From: Ursus arctos
Taxonomy: Eukaryota; Chordata; Mammalia; Carnivora; Ursidae
Direction: 5' to 3'
Assembly: GCF_023065955.2 (NCBI RefSeq)
Contig: NW_026623008.1
Span: 18,472,001 to 18,536,000 of the forward strand
DNA: 64,000 bases
Of this stretch, positions 33,331 to 45,255 are shown in pieces (position 1 is the stretch's first letter; every line of letters begins with the position of its first letter). The notes under the pieces are model-generated. The model was not told the origin of the DNA. It ran no database searches and was given only the letters and a program-made list of their open reading frames with translations. Made by a program: the position numbers and the translations under genes.

Positions 33331-34225
33331 GGAAGCTCACGCTGCTCCAGCTACTCCTGCCCCGGAGATGCTCCCTAAACACGCCAAGTTTGTTCGTACC
33401 TCAAGGCCTTCCCCCCTGCCATTGCCCGTCTTCCCCTCACTTCCTTTAGTTTCTGTACAAACGTCACCTCCTCAGAGAGGCCTTTCCTGACCCCAATCTA
33501 ACATAGCTGTCGCTGTCCCCATCACTGCTCATCTCTCCCTCTGCCTCTCTCTCTCTCTCTTAATTGCCTAACTCTGTTTTAATTTATTGAAGGGACGTAT
33601 TGCAACCTGAAATTGTATATGTAATAGATACGGTTTTAAAAAACAATTATGTTTGTCCAACTCCCCCTCTAGAATGAGGACAGGGAATTTTTCTGCCCCA
33701 TTTACTGCTGTATCTGCTAGAAGAGTGCCTGGCACCTGAGTAGACAATAAAACGAACAAATAAGTTAGGGGTGACCTGGACAGAGTCCCTGTCCTCAACC
33801 AGCTCCCCTTCTAACAGGCAGCGCTGACAGCTAACCAGTTTCTCCACTGCAGGCGGGTGGTGTGATGGGGGCACGCAGAATGCTCTGGGGGCAGTGAGGA
33901 CAGCATATAACCCTGCTGGGAGGGTGAGCAAAGGCTTCCTGCGTGAGGCTGCATCTCACCAAGACCTAAGGGCTGAGTGGGGTCCTCCAAGTGCGGGGGA
34001 GGAGGAGTGAGTCCTGGACGGAGGGATGTACAGGCTCAAAAGCCTGAAAGCAAGAGAAAATCTGGCAAGTTGGAGGAAGGTAAAGAAGTTTTGTGGGACT
34101 GGACCAGAGAGGGGAGGAGAGAAGGGGTGCAGTAGAGGCTGGGTGGTGGGCTGGGCAGGGGTCCCCTCATGAAGGACCTGGAGCAGACGCTGAGCTTGGA
34201 ATGACATAACCAGATCGTACTTCTG
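33330..34225. repeat. L2 LINE fragments
   Basis: 33330-33780 reads as reverse L2 3' sequence (GAGAGGCCTTTCCTGACCCC, ATTTACTGCTGTATCTGC, AGAGTGCCTGGCACCTGAG). 33780-34225 reads as forward L2 (GAGTCCCTGTCCTCAACCAG, GGACCTGGAGCAGACGCTGA). Confidence 0.7.
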
Positions 34226-34839
34226 CATACCAGTGTTTTCTCACCATATCCAGCATCTCTTGTCCCAGTGATCGAGACCGTTCACAGAATATTTTACATG
34301 TAGCCTACTCATTTTATGTATATGCATTCATTTAAAAAGGAAACCCTTGTAACACTATCCTAATTTGTGTCAAATGTGCAAAGTGACAGTAAAATGAAAC
34401 CTAATGAAAATGAAATATTCTTACATTCCATTGCCTGCCTAAGGCCCTGATCCCAAAGTCTACCTTCTCTTGTTAAAAAGGGAGGTTAAAGAATCAGCAA
34501 AGTGCTAAAGACACAATAGCACCAGGTGGGACTTTCTCCTTGACGTAATCACCAGAAAGATGGAAAGAGGAGTCAAAGGGCATATATATTCCTTGCTATG
34601 TGATTCAGCGTTACTTCAAGCTGTGTCTGGATTTCTTCTAAGATTATAACTCCGTAAAATAATTTTATGCACAACCACTGGTACAATTTCCACACTTTGA
34701 GAAACTCACTGTAAATGTTTCAGGTGTCTTTGAATGGGAGTAGAGTATAGAAGAGGAAATGGAGCAAATGACCAAGAAAACTAAACAAACCAGTCAATCA
34801 AATTTTGTCCCCTAAGCCTTCCTACATTGGAAAACCCAC

Positions 34840-35165
34840 TCACCCATTTAACCACCTGGGCATCTACCTGCCTCCCCCTGTGCCCACCCACCTTTTTGCA
34901 TGTCTGCTCACCCACTCACAGATCCCATTTACTTACCCACTTCCTCACCTGCCTTCCATTTACCTGAATATATGCACCTGTCCCATCTACCAAATATATG
35001 CACCCACTCCCTCCACCCAAATACTCTACTTAACATTCCCCATCCATTCCTTTGTCTACCTATCCACCTATTTCCCATCCATCCATCCATCCATCCATCC
35101 ATCCATCCATCCATCCACCCACCTATCCACCCACCCAACCTTCCATCTATCTATCCATCCCACAT
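34840..35165. repeat. (CATC)n microsatellite with degenerate flanks
   Basis: A pure (CCAT)n core at 35075-35116 (about 10.5 units) sits at the end of some 230 bp of degenerate CACC/CATC/TACC sequence, as in an old array with a renewed core. Confidence 0.9.
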
Positions 35166-35732
35166 AACAAATTCCACACTTACTCTCTTAACTCCTGGTT
35201 CTAATCTTCCTAAAAATAGAAACCGTGGCCATGACCTCTTTTATTGAGTTCTGATTGGGGGTTCATTGCCTCTTACAAGCTTTGGTTCCCCCTGAGCTGC
35301 CCCTTAGGTTGTCCCTAAACGGAATCTCTGAAAATCACCTTATTCTTGTTGTTCCTGCCCTCTTCCCCTCATACACTCCTCCCCACCATGGGTTTTATTT
35401 ACCGTAACCTTACCAGGGCAGTGTCCTGGATTGTCAAAACTGAAAGGGACTGCAGAGACCACTGAGCCCAAAGCTTTCAGCTTCTAGATGAGAAAGCTGG
35501 GGTCCACAGCAGGCAAAGTCACAGATTGAGCCAGTCACAGTACTAGTAAACTTTTCTTTCCTAAGCTAAATCCTTTAGTCCCCAGAAACTGCTCATGGAT
35601 TTCCAAAATGGCATCCTATGACATCATTTCCTTGAGTGGCTTTTCACTCAAGGACATGGGCTTCACAGAAGAGGGGGTTGTAAGTGGTCTGGTCTCTTAG
35701 TCCCTACATCCCTATTTCCTAGAGGACAGGAT

Positions 35733-35917
35733 GTGTAAGATTTTTTTAAAAAAGATTTTATTTATTTATTTGAGAGAGAGCATAGGCAGGGGAAGGGCCA
35801 GAGGGACAAGCACACTCCCTGCTGGGCAGAGAGCAGGACATGAGGCTTGATCCCAGGACCCTGAGATCATGACCTGAACAAAAGCCACTTAATTGACTGA
35901 ACCACCCAGGTGTCCCT
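35733..35917 (-). mobile_element. SINEC, older copy
   Basis: Antisense: AAGATTTTATTTATTTATTT tail, GATCCCAGGACCCTGAGATC body, and head complement GAACCACCCAGGTGTCCC. Confidence 0.93.
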
Positions 35918-36022
35918 AAGATTTTTTTTTTTTAAAGCAGGGCTTGAACTCACAACCTGAGATCAAGACCTGAGCTGAGAGCAAGAATCGGACATTTAAC
36001 CAACTGAGCCACCCAGGTGCCC
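35918..36022 (-). mobile_element. Short SINEC copy abutting the previous one
   Basis: Antisense: CAGGGCTTGAACTCACAACC, AACTGAGCCACCCAGGTGCC. It lacks the pyrimidine-rich middle, as in the short tRNA-only form. A TAAGATTTTTT / GTGAGATTTTTT pair flanks it. Confidence 0.88.
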
Positions 36023-36049
36023 TGTGAGATTTTTTTTTTTTTTGAACAA

Positions 36050-36185
36050 AGGTTTCTGGTGCTAAGAAAATTTAAATCCTTTGTTCTCATCCAATGCCCT
36101 CATTTCATGGACAAGGAATAGGTCCAGAGAGGAGAAGGTTCTTGCCCAAAGTCATACGGCAGGTAAGTGGCAGAGCAGGTTTGCT
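36050..36185 (-). repeat. MIR SINE fragment
   Basis: GCCCTCATTTCATGGACAAG, AGGTCCAGAGAGGAGAAGG and GGTAAGTGGCAGAGCAGG in reverse MIR order. Confidence 0.75.
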
Positions 36186-36924
36186 AACCAAGGTTTCCTG
36201 GTCTTGTCTTTTTCCTTTGCTGAGCATCTGCTGACTTTACAGGGACTTGAGTTGTGGTGGCTGGGGAAGAGGGAATGCCATTCTTTTACTCCAAGAATTC
36301 CCAGACCTAGCTTAGGGAGGGCAAGTGATCCCATTCGCTGCTTATGGACTGAGGACATATTACATTTTAAAAATCAAATGTGGTCCTCTGGACTCCTGGA
36401 CTCCCTTCACTGGGCCCTGGCTGCCAAGGGGAGGCGAGCAGGGGTACCAATTATACCTACCCCACGCCCTTCCTTTCTGATGGCTCTCTCTCCTTAACAA
36501 AATTCTGCCTGTTAAAGTTATGAGAACTGAGCACACTTTGTTCACTGTGATTGTGGGTTTTGCTGCTGAAATTGATAATCCCTCTTGGGAGAGACATGAG
36601 ATGCTTTCCTCCCTTGATACGCAGTGAGAATTGCTCTCTGCTCCCTAGTGGAGGGTAGAAGTGTCAGGGTTCTGTGGACTCCTCTAGCTCAGCTGTATTT
36701 GAAGCTCAGCCTATCGATGTACTGTGGGAGCCAGGGGCCAAGCTCCACAGCATCTGACCTTGTCCTGAAACCTTCCACCTATACCGCCTGTCACTCTCAG
36801 AGTTCTCTGGGCTCGTCAACATTTGCTAAAGCATCATCCTTGTTTATTTATAGGATGGCTGTATGCCCTACCCCTGGCCTTTTAACACAGGTGAACTTGT
36901 CTTTGCATGACATAATGCAGCTGC

Positions 36925-37260
36925 TGCCTGAGTTCAAATTCCAGCTGCCCTGTTTACTAGTTATGTGCTTTTGGGCAAAGTACTTTTTTTTTTAAAATAT
37001 CTTTTTTTTTAAAGATTTTATTTATTTATTCGACAGAGATAGAGACAGCCAGAGAGAGAGGGAACACAAGCAGGGGGAGTGGGAGAGGAAGAAGCAGGCT
37101 CATAGCGGAGGAGCCTGATGTGGGGCTCGATCCCATAACGCCGGGATCACGCCCTGAGCCGAAGGCAGACGCTTAACCGCTGTGCCACCCAGGAGCCCCT
37201 TTTGGGCAAAGTACATAACCTCACTTGGCCTCACCTTCCTCATCCATAAAATGGAGCTAT
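36925..37260 (+). repeat. MIR interrupted by SINEC
   Basis: TTCAAATTCCAGCTGCCCTG and TGTGCTTTTGGGCAAAGTAC lie left of the SINE at 36984-37198. CTCACTTGGCCTCACCTTCC and CATAAAATGGAGC lie right of it. Confidence 0.85.
36984..37198 (-). mobile_element. SINEC, young copy inside MIR
   Basis: It carries the young-subfamily body with head complement ending CAGGAGCCCC. The 16-bp TSD CTTTTGGGCAAAGTAC is at 36968-36983 and 37199-37214. Confidence 0.96.
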
Positions 37261-37282
37261 AAACTAATAGGAAAATCAGAGA

Positions 37283-37365
37283 AGATAGGAGGTAGAAGAT
37301 AGGAGATAGAAGTGAGAGATGTGAAGGAAGAGGAGAAGAAGAGCAGAGGAAAGAGACTTATGGGC
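37283..37365. repeat. Purine-rich tract
   Basis: About 80 bp is nearly all A/G (GAAGATAGGAGGTAGAAGAT and similar). Such tracts can adopt triplex structure and are mutable. Confidence 0.7.
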
Positions 37366-37934
37366 AGAAGAGAACAGCATGTACAAAGATCCTGTGGCAA
37401 GAGGACGCAGAGTGATTCCTAGGGACTGAAAAAAGGCCCAGGACGGTGGAGATACTGTAGCATGGCTTACTCAGCATCTTTCGTAGTGTGCCTTCCCGTA
37501 CTAGAAAGACCAAGAAGCTAGCCTTCCGAAGCCAGGCCTCCAGAGCATCACCACGGATGCACTGCGGACATTAACACTGTAGGGCAGAATCATGCCACTC
37601 TGATTTGGGGGCGAGGAGACTTTGTTTTTCTGCAGCAGCTGCTGCAAAGGGCCTAGTGTCTAGACCCTCGTTTGCGAAGAGCTTGGGGCCCCCATTCTCT
37701 CAGGGGATCAGGGCAGGGTTTAGTCCTGGAGCCAGCCGTGGTGGTGCCGGCATCCTGATCTCCCAGTGTCTTGACCACAGCAGAGGCTGCAGTGTCATTC
37801 TGGGGATCATTTCTGGAAGCTCAGCCAAGAACCCACCTCTCCAGCCCTCCCTACAGTGCTGTGGGTACCTTTTCTCTGTCTTAAATTCCTTTCTGCTTAA
37901 AGGAACTGGAGCGGTTTCTGTGATCAGAAGCTGA

Positions 37935-38435
37935 GGCCGGCTGTGGTGGATCAGAAGGCCACCAATTCTTCCCCATCAAGAAATGGAGCTGCTTTTCCTC
38001 CCCTTCAACCTGGACTGGGTCTGTGACTTCTTAACCAAAAGATAGTGGCACAAGTGGTACTCTATTCCAGGCCTAGCCTTGAAGTTAAGAGCTAGACGTT
38101 TCTACATTTTACCTTCTGGAATGCTCACTTTTGAGACACTCCAGCTGGCATGCTGTGAGCATCCCAAACCACATGGAGAGGCCCTATGTAGCCTTTGGTC
38201 CACAGGGCCGGTTGAACTCCTAGGCAACAGCCAGCATCCATCACCAGACAGCTGAGTGAGCATCTTGGAGGCCCAGGCTGGTTACAGCTCCAGATGACGT
38301 CAGCCTCAGAAGAACCACACAGCAGAGCCTAGTCAAGCCCAAGAATCACAAGAGGTAACAAACAGGTGTGGTTTTAAGGCACTACGTTTCAGGGTGACTT
38401 GTTATGCAGCAACAGATAACCAAAATACTGACTGA
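37935..38435 (+). mobile_element. ERVL-MaLR solo LTR (MLT1-like)
   Basis: CATGGAGAGGCCCTATGTAG, CAACAGCCAGCATCCATCAC, GCTGAGTGAGCATCTTGGAG and the end GCAACAGATAACCAAAATAC match the MLT1 LTR. No internal retroviral sequence is present. It contains TGACGTCA at 38295-38302. Confidence 0.78.
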
Positions 38436-38879
38436 TGCAGGTGGGAGGGGGTAAGAGGAAGTGAGATGAAGCTGGGCAGGTCAGCAGGAGTAAATTACGT
38501 GGAACCTGGTTGGCCATGGTCAGGAGTTTTGTTGTCATCCTGAGAGCAGAGGAAAACTGTGGCAACATATTAGGCAGAAAGACGACATGTTCGCATTTAC
38601 CCTTCGTACGGACCACCCCGCCTGCTGTGTGGAGAACAGACTGGAGAGGTGAGCCAGCCTGACTCACCTGTTGTTAAGGCTGTGGCTTGGGCTGGGGGGA
38701 GAGGGGTAGTAATTGAAAGGGAGCAAAATGGGTGGCTCAGAGATACTTAGGAGATAAAATTGTAATGTTGGGTGATGGCTCGGGGACAGCTGGTCATCTA
38801 TGTGGGCTTTACCCATTCTGTTCCTGCTACTCTCAGGGCCCCTGTAACTCAGTACCTCATATCTCTACGGAGGCATAAA

Positions 38880-39115
38880 AGGGAACGAGCAAGGGCTCAG
38901 GTGTCAGATACATTGGATGTGAATCCCAGATTCACCCCACCCCCTACCTTCTGTGTTACTTTGGGCAAGTCACCTAACTGCTCTGGACCTCACTCTCCCT
39001 CTTCAATCAAATGGAGGTAATAAGAAGATGATCAGATAATCCCACTGGTTTATTGAACAGTGCCTGGCGCACAGTAGGCATGCAATAAGCAGTTGTTGAA
39101 TGAATGAATGTAATG
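38880..39115 (+). repeat. MIR SINE, near full length
   Basis: GCTCAGGTGTCAGATACATT, TGTGTTACTTTGGGCAAGTC, TGGAGGTAATAAGAAGATGA and the 3' end CAGTGCCTGGCGCACAGTAG with AATGAATGAATG. Confidence 0.85.
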
Positions 39116-39426
39116 GACTGGAACCAATGGGGTACGGGGGGAAAAATGGCCTTATTTTTCTTCTCCACCTGCAAACTTCTTTGGTCAAAGGCAGTTTTTC
39201 CTTCTTTGACTCCTGATAACAATCAGGCAGATCCATGACTTTCTGGTCCCTTTGGGCTAAAATAACAGTTTCATTTTGGTAATTAAAACTCACTTCCAGT
39301 AATTGGAAAGTCCATTCTGACCCAGTGAAATGTAACATTGTGATTTCCCATCCAGTTCAAAGCTCAAACAAATCCCTCCTTCACTGAGTACCTACTATGT
39401 GCCAGACCCTGTGCTGGGGGCAGGTA

Positions 39427-39732
39427 GAGTTGCCAGATCAAATTCAGGAAGCCCCATAAATTTGAATTCCAGACAAATTAGTGAATAATCTATTAGTATA
39501 TGTATGTCCCAAATACTGCACGGGGCATACTTACAGTAGAAATTATCTATGAGGTGCACCTGGCTGGCTCAGTCCGAGGAGTACGCTGCTCTTGATCTCA
39601 AGGTCAGGAGTTCGAGCCCCATGTTGGGTGTAGAGATTACTTAAATGAATAAACTTAAAAAAAAAATCATTGGTTGCTTATTGGAAATTCAAAGGTAACT
39701 GGACTCCCTGTATTTTTATTTGGTAAATCGCA
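39427..39732. mobile_element. Palindromic MITE-like DNA element interrupted by SINEC
   Basis: The left arm (AGAGTTGCCAGATCAAATTC ... AAATTTGAATTCCAG) and the right arm (GGAAATTCAAAGGTAACTGG ... GTAAATCGCAGCCCT) are diverged reverse complements. A central hairpin GTATGTCCC / GGGGCATAC sits between them. No protein frame is present, so it looks like a non-autonomous DNA transposon. I recall the family as common in mammals but cannot name it safely. Confidence 0.65.
39551..39668 (+). mobile_element. Short SINEC copy
   Basis: GAGGTGCACCTGGCTGGCTC head, GGAGTTCGAGCCCCATGTTG B-box, TGTAGAGATTACTTAAATGA, then a poly-A tail. It is the short form without the pyrimidine-rich segment, and it sits in the right half of the MITE-like element. 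Confidence 0.9.
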
Positions 39733-39734
39733 GC

Positions 39735-41030
39735 CCTCATCCGCCTTGCCCTATCCCGGGGGTGTATGAGCCCTCCCTGCCTCTGCCAAAGGCATTTGAC
39801 TCTAGGTGAGCAGACAGGTTGAGGAATGCCTTTCTCTCTATTTTCCCCTTAGCCCATTTGCCCTGACGTATATCTGCAAGAATGGTTTGAGCGGCACTCC
39901 TTTGTCCTCCTGACTGGCCCCACTGCCTATAGGTTTCCACTGTTACAGCTACAATCTTTTGATCTTCGGAAACTTGTTTCTTTTCAGATGGTTAGGAAAG
40001 CACGTCTCCCTCTGGGAGGGTTAAAGCTCTATCAGCTAGTACTTTAGGTGACATTGGACGGCGAGCAGGAGTTTCTGAGAAGAGCGCTCAGTGGTGATTT
40101 CCTGGAAGGGGTGGGGGAGGTGCTGCCAGAAGGGTGGAGAGTGGCCTGATTCAGGAGTGAAAGGGACCCAAACTGGGGATCCTAGGCCCAGCTTACTGGC
40201 TGAGCAGGATACTCCCTACCCTTATCTGAGCAACAGGCTGAAGGGAAAGCACCTGGAGAGGGCCTGGAAGAGGCCACTGTCCACCTGGGTGGTGAAAGGG
40301 AAGCACAGGGAGAACTGGGCTGGAGACGTGGACAGGGACAGGCTAAAGAGTGTGGGTTTGGGGCAAGGCTCTTCCTCTTGGGCTACAGAGCCCCCATCTT
40401 AACATGGACATTTGGGGTAGCCCACCAGACCCCTGTCCCCGTCTCCTTTGATCTTTATCTCTGCCTCCCCAGGGCGAGCTGGACTTTCTGCTGGGTCCTG
40501 CCAGTCCCCCTCCCAGGAGAGTCTGCTGCTGTGTCTGCCACCCTCTGTCGCCACGGGCACGTGGGGCCTGGCACAGAGGGGGATGCACATGCCCACGGGA
40601 GGGACAGCCTTTCTCCCATCTGTCCTCAGGCCCTGACCCTGGTTTTCTGTCCAGAAGCGGAGACCAGGTACGGGGGAGGGCAAAGAAGGGAAGGGACCAC
40701 TCTCCTGTCTTTAGCTCCTCCTTCCGCTGGCCTCTGTAGGTAATCACTGAGCCTTTGGGGGCTCCTATCGTGTAAGTAGTGTTACTTCCAGTTTTCCCCA
40801 CTGGCAGTTTAGGGCTCGGGGTCCTTGGTTCCTCTAAGTTACAACCCATTGATCTGCTTTTCTGCCTTCCAAATTTTGTTAATGTTATCTCTTTGTGCTA
40901 ATTATCCCTGTGGTTTTATGCCTTGAAAAAAATCCCTTTTGCCTTCATGTTAGAGGAGCGTCAGGAGGGAGCCGAGTTGGGTGTACGCATGCCCCATCTG
41001 TCTTACTTAACCGGATTTCATTGTCACTCT
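39735..41030. other. Intergenic stretch without recognised feature
   Basis: About 1.3 kb of GC-balanced sequence with open frames on both strands at 40340-40850, none with homology I recognise. No repeat was identified. Confidence 0.5.
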
Positions 41031-41034
41031 GATT

Positions 41035-41170
41035 TAATCTTTGCAACAATACCAAGGGGCCACTTATTACCCTCATTTTCCCAATGAGGGAACTGAGGCT
41101 CAGTGATGGTGTCCACAGAGCTTCTAAGTGGCAGCACCTGGGACCTCCCACAGCCCTCTGTCTCCAACAC
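41035..41170 (-). repeat. MIR SINE fragment
   Basis: TTTGCAACAATACCAAGGGG, CATTTTCCCAATGAGGGAAC and TGAGGCTCAGTGATG in reverse MIR order. Confidence 0.7.
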
Positions 41171-41384
41171 TCTTTTCATCTTACACCGCTCTCCTGGCAG
41201 TGTCCCGAGAAGGCTGTGCCCTCCTCACCCCCCAGAAGTCGGCCTCCTGTGTGGTAAAACCCCAGTTTGCCGGAAGGACGCCTTGGGGTGATCACGCCTT
41301 CCTCCATCTGTGTGTCCTCTGCCAAGCCTTGTGCAGGAGCTGAGGCACTATGCGAGCGATAAGCTACTGTCGAACACAATTAAC

Positions 41385-41640
41385 AATCGGCAATGACCTT
41401 AATGTCCAACGATGGCAGATTGGGTAAATAAATTACGGTATACCCATTTAGGAAATACTATCTGGCTGTCAGAATGATGAGGTAGAAGAATGTTTAATTT
41501 CATGGAAAAATGCTCCTGACATATTGGTAAATCGAAAAAAGCACACTTTCCAAGCAGTATGTGCCGTATAGCAACAATAACACACACATATAATAACAAA
41601 TTAATAAAAAAGCAAGTAACACTTACCTGCAACCCTTGAT
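41385..41640 (+). repeat. L1M-type 3' fragment
   Basis: CTTAATGTCCAACGATGGCA, GGGTAAATAAATTACGGTAT, AAATCGAAAAAAGCACACTT and the end region match L1M 3' UTR. Confidence 0.75.
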
Positions 41641-42184
41641 CCTTGAGGATAAGTTCCAAGCCAATATTCAAAGTCAGAAGGAATTCTCTCTGCCCTAGGA
41701 TATGAGATCAAGTCTTAACGCCTTAGTTCTACACTTCTCCCACCTCTACCTCCCCTCCCTCGCGATCCTGAAGCCTGCAGTTCACAGCCCGTGGAGAAGA
41801 AAGTGCACTGATCGTTCCTTCACCCTTACCTGGGGCTTCGTGAATTTCTACTCCTGGAATACCGTGGGTACTGAGAACATTTTAGATAGTCAAGTTTTCT
41901 TTTTACCATCAACCTGGGCACTTGAGAACACCCCTGTCTCTCTCTCTCTCTTTTTTTTTTTCCTTTGGGGGAGAGTAGGGGTGAGTGAGTGAGCGAAAGG
42001 GAGGGAAGTGGCAGGGAGTTTGAACGCTGAAAGAATACCCCCACTGCACACTAAATGAGGAAAAATGTACCAGAAATGTAGCCACAGCCTACTTTACGAA
42101 ACACTGGATTTCCTTTTCTAAAGTTCCCCTGGACTGGGATAAAGATTTATGTCTTCAGGATACCTTAGAATAGTGTGCTTCAAA

Positions 42185-42430
42185 ATGAGGATCATTAGCC
42201 GTTACAGCTGCGTTGCCCAGTCCAGTAGCCACTAGGCACGTGGGGCTGTGGTGCACTTGAAATGCGCTATAAATGTAAAAACCACACTAGACCATGAAGA
42301 CTTGGTATGTAAAAAAGAACATAACTTATTACTGATTTTAAAATAATTGAAATGATAATATTTTAGCTAGTTTGGATTAAGTAAAATACGTTATTAAAGT
42401 TAACTTCACCTTAAAGATTGTTTAAGTTAA
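42185..42430. repeat. Unclassified old interspersed repeat
   Basis: GTCCAGTAGCCACTAGGCAC and GTGCACTTGAAATGCGCTAT are familiar from a common mammalian repeat whose family I cannot name with confidence. The AT-rich remainder fits it. Confidence 0.5.
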
Positions 42431-43034
42431 AAACCTTTTTAAAGCCCTATGGTCTCAGTGGCTTGACACAACATGGATTAATTTTTCATCTGAGCTTCAG
42501 GACTATGCAGCCAATGCCGATGTGCAGAAGGCTCCGCTCATCGTAATCATGCAGGGACTCTGGCCGATGGAGCAGCTGCTGTCTCGAGCGCTGTAAGTCA
42601 CCTTGTTAGAGGGAAAGCCGTAGCTCTGGAGGACATGGTTCTGGCAATCACATGCTCTGGCCTAGAAGTGACACCTGCCATTCTGCTTACAACTCATTGG
42701 TCAGAATTAGTCACGTGGCTCCATTCAACCGCAAGGGGGTGGGGCAATTCTACCGCGTGCTCCAAAGGCAGACATCCAGAAATACCTGGCAAACGGGGCA
42801 AATGACCCACTCGGTTTCTATCAGCTTTTAATTTTTTAAAAAACATAGAGAATAGGATAATAGAAAAAGTAGAATGGAACAAAATAGGAAAGAGAGGGAA
42901 TCGCAAAGCTTTTAAATCATGGTGAGGCTCAATAAGTGTTTGTGGAACGATGAAAATTCTTTCTGAAGAGGGATCGTTGCCACAACAAACATGTCTCTTT
43001 TCTTTCCTACTAACAAAGTGCTTGCCCACTGGTT

Positions 43035-44895
43035 ACCCCAGTTGTTTATTATGGGTCCCCTTTATGGATGAAGAAATTGGTTCAGAGAGGTGACTGATCT
43101 GCTCAGCTCATCCAATCAAATGGCAGAGCTGGGGCTTGGGACAGGGAAGCTAACTGGTGGGGTTCTGTTTTCAAACCCATCTTACTTTTTTGTTTATCAA
43201 CCTTGAATCCTAAACTTGATTTTTTCTATTTTTTCGAATCATACAAATGTTTAACATATACTGGATTTAGTACTAACATCATTGTTATTTTGTAGCCAAG
43301 GAAACTGAGGCAGAAATAGATGAGATGACCTGTTCAAAGTTACATAGTCAATAAGAGGGAGGACTTGGGTTCATATGCGGGTCTCTAAGATTCAAGGCTG
43401 TAACCACAATTCTTTTGCCACTCTGCCTTATTGATCTGGTTTTAGAAAACACTTGAAGGCCATAACGGATAAGGCTTGAGGATACTTCCCAAGATTGTTT
43501 GGTCCATGTGGTCCTCACCCAGCAACACCTGCTTGATGCCTTGGGCCCTTCTTATCATCTTAACACCATAAGAGCAGATACGTTGAGATCCTGCCTGGAA
43601 TCTGGAACCGCACTAAGCAACCCATAGACATGAAAAAAACAGACAGACAGACAAAAATTCCCTAATATTAGCAAGTGGAACCAGATGACTACATTATGCC
43701 AGGGTTACATTTTAAAGATACCATTTCATTTCTAGCTTTATGGGGCTTGATGTAAGCTTTTGGAAGCGTACTTTTATGAGACTCAGATATTTATTTTACA
43801 TGCTCTTTAAAAAGTGCCAGTACCATAAATAATAGCCAATATTTAGTTTTTAGTTCCTGCTGTATGCCCTGCACTCTGATAAGGAATTAACGTGGATTAT
43901 TTCATTTAATCCTCACAATGTTAACGAGGTAAATGTCATCTTGGATTTCAGGAGTGAGAAGAACCTCATCCCCTTGCGTGCTTGTGAAAGCGGCCACTGG
44001 GGGTATTCTCAAGTACTGAGAGCCAGCCGCTGCTCCGCCTCTAACTTCAAGTTACTTACTTACATGCTTTGATCCTTAGATTCCACATCTGCGACATTCA
44101 ACCATTGAGCTGGATGATCTAGAAACTCCTAGAGAGGAGGGGCCTGCCTGAGTAGTGCTTAGCACAATAGGACTTTCATTTGAAATGAAAATCCATGTCT
44201 AATTTAATTTTCACTTGACAAATGAGAGTTTTCATAGGGACCATGGACAGAGTATTTGAAAACGGAGTTTCCCTCCTGAAAACTTTGTTACAAAGTTTCA
44301 GTTTGGGTTGCTAGCTTGCTTGCCACTAGAAAATGAGGCAGCCGTGATTCTTTTTCTTTCATAACGTTGGTTCCCATCGCTCAAGTGCTCACTACGTGCT
44401 GGAATCTGTGCTCAGACATTTACGAGGATTCGCTCCTGTAGTCCTCATAACCACCCTATGTGGTGGGTACTGTGAACATGTCCATTTCGCAGATGAGGAA
44501 ACCGGGGACTCAAGAGGTGGGCAATTTGCCCAAGGTCTCAATGCTGGTAGGAGACTGAGTCCAGACTCAAAACTGGTACTCTGACTCTAGGGTTCTTACT
44601 CTCGCCGCTCTGCTTTCTCTTCTTCAGCATACTGAGGACCTGGGCTTGGGAGGCGGATCAAGAGCAAGTCCGGCCCAGCTCCTGCTCACTTGGAGGGTGA
44701 GCCTGACGTTTGCTTCAGGCTCTGTATGGTCAGCTATCCCACTGAATTCTCACATCGTCTTCCTGAGGTGTGTATTACTATTGACCACCCCCCCCTTTGA
44801 CAGATGGAAAAATCGAGGCTCAGAGAGGTCAGACAAGTTGCCGAGATCAACCGGTCAACGTGTGGCAAAGCCAGGCCTCTCTGACTTCAAAGCCA
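43035..44895 (-). repeat. Series of reverse MIR fragments
   Basis: MIR-like reverse pieces lie at about 43035-43145, 43255-43440, 43840-43945, 44385-44580 and 44695-44895. Typical strings are GGTTCAGAGAGGTGACTGAT, AAGGAAACTGAGGCAGAAAT, TTTCGCAGATGAGGAAACCG and GCTCAGAGAGGTCAGACAAG. Between them 43440-43840 and 43945-44385 hold nothing recognised. Confidence 0.7.
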
Positions 44896-44944
44896 GGGTT
44901 TCTCACCCTTGACACTGTTGCCATTTGTGGCTGGACAGTTCTTT

Positions 44945-45131
44945 TTCTTTTCTTTTTTTAAAAATATTTTATTTATTTGTTTGATAGAGAGAGAGAGCAC
45001 AAGCAGGGGGAGCGGGAGAAGGAGAAGTGGGCTGAGCAGGGAGCCTGACACAAGGCTCGATCCCAGGACCCTGGGATCATGACCTGAGCTGAAGGCAGGC
45101 ACTTAACCGACTGAGCCATCCAGGCACCCCG
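44945..45131 (-). mobile_element. SINEC inside MER5A-like element
   Basis: Antisense, ending CATCCAGGCACCCC. The TSD GGACAGTTCTTT is at 44933-44944 and 45132-45143. Confidence 0.95.
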
Positions 45132-45255
45132 GGACAGTTCTTTATTGTAGGGGGCTGCCCTGTGCATTGTAAGATGTTTAATAGCATCCTTGACCTCTAT
45201 CCACTAGATGCCAGTAGCACTCCTCTCCCAATTGTGACAACCAAAATTCTCTCCA

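Noticed and set aside
34805..35247. Repetitive [12 protein letters not shown] and [10 protein letters not shown] peptides
   Set aside because: They are translations of the (CATC)n microsatellite in different frames, not genes.
40343..40849. 168-residue minus-strand frame in the intergenic region
   Set aside because: Proline/glycine-rich, no recognisable family, and overlapped by equally long frames on the other strand.
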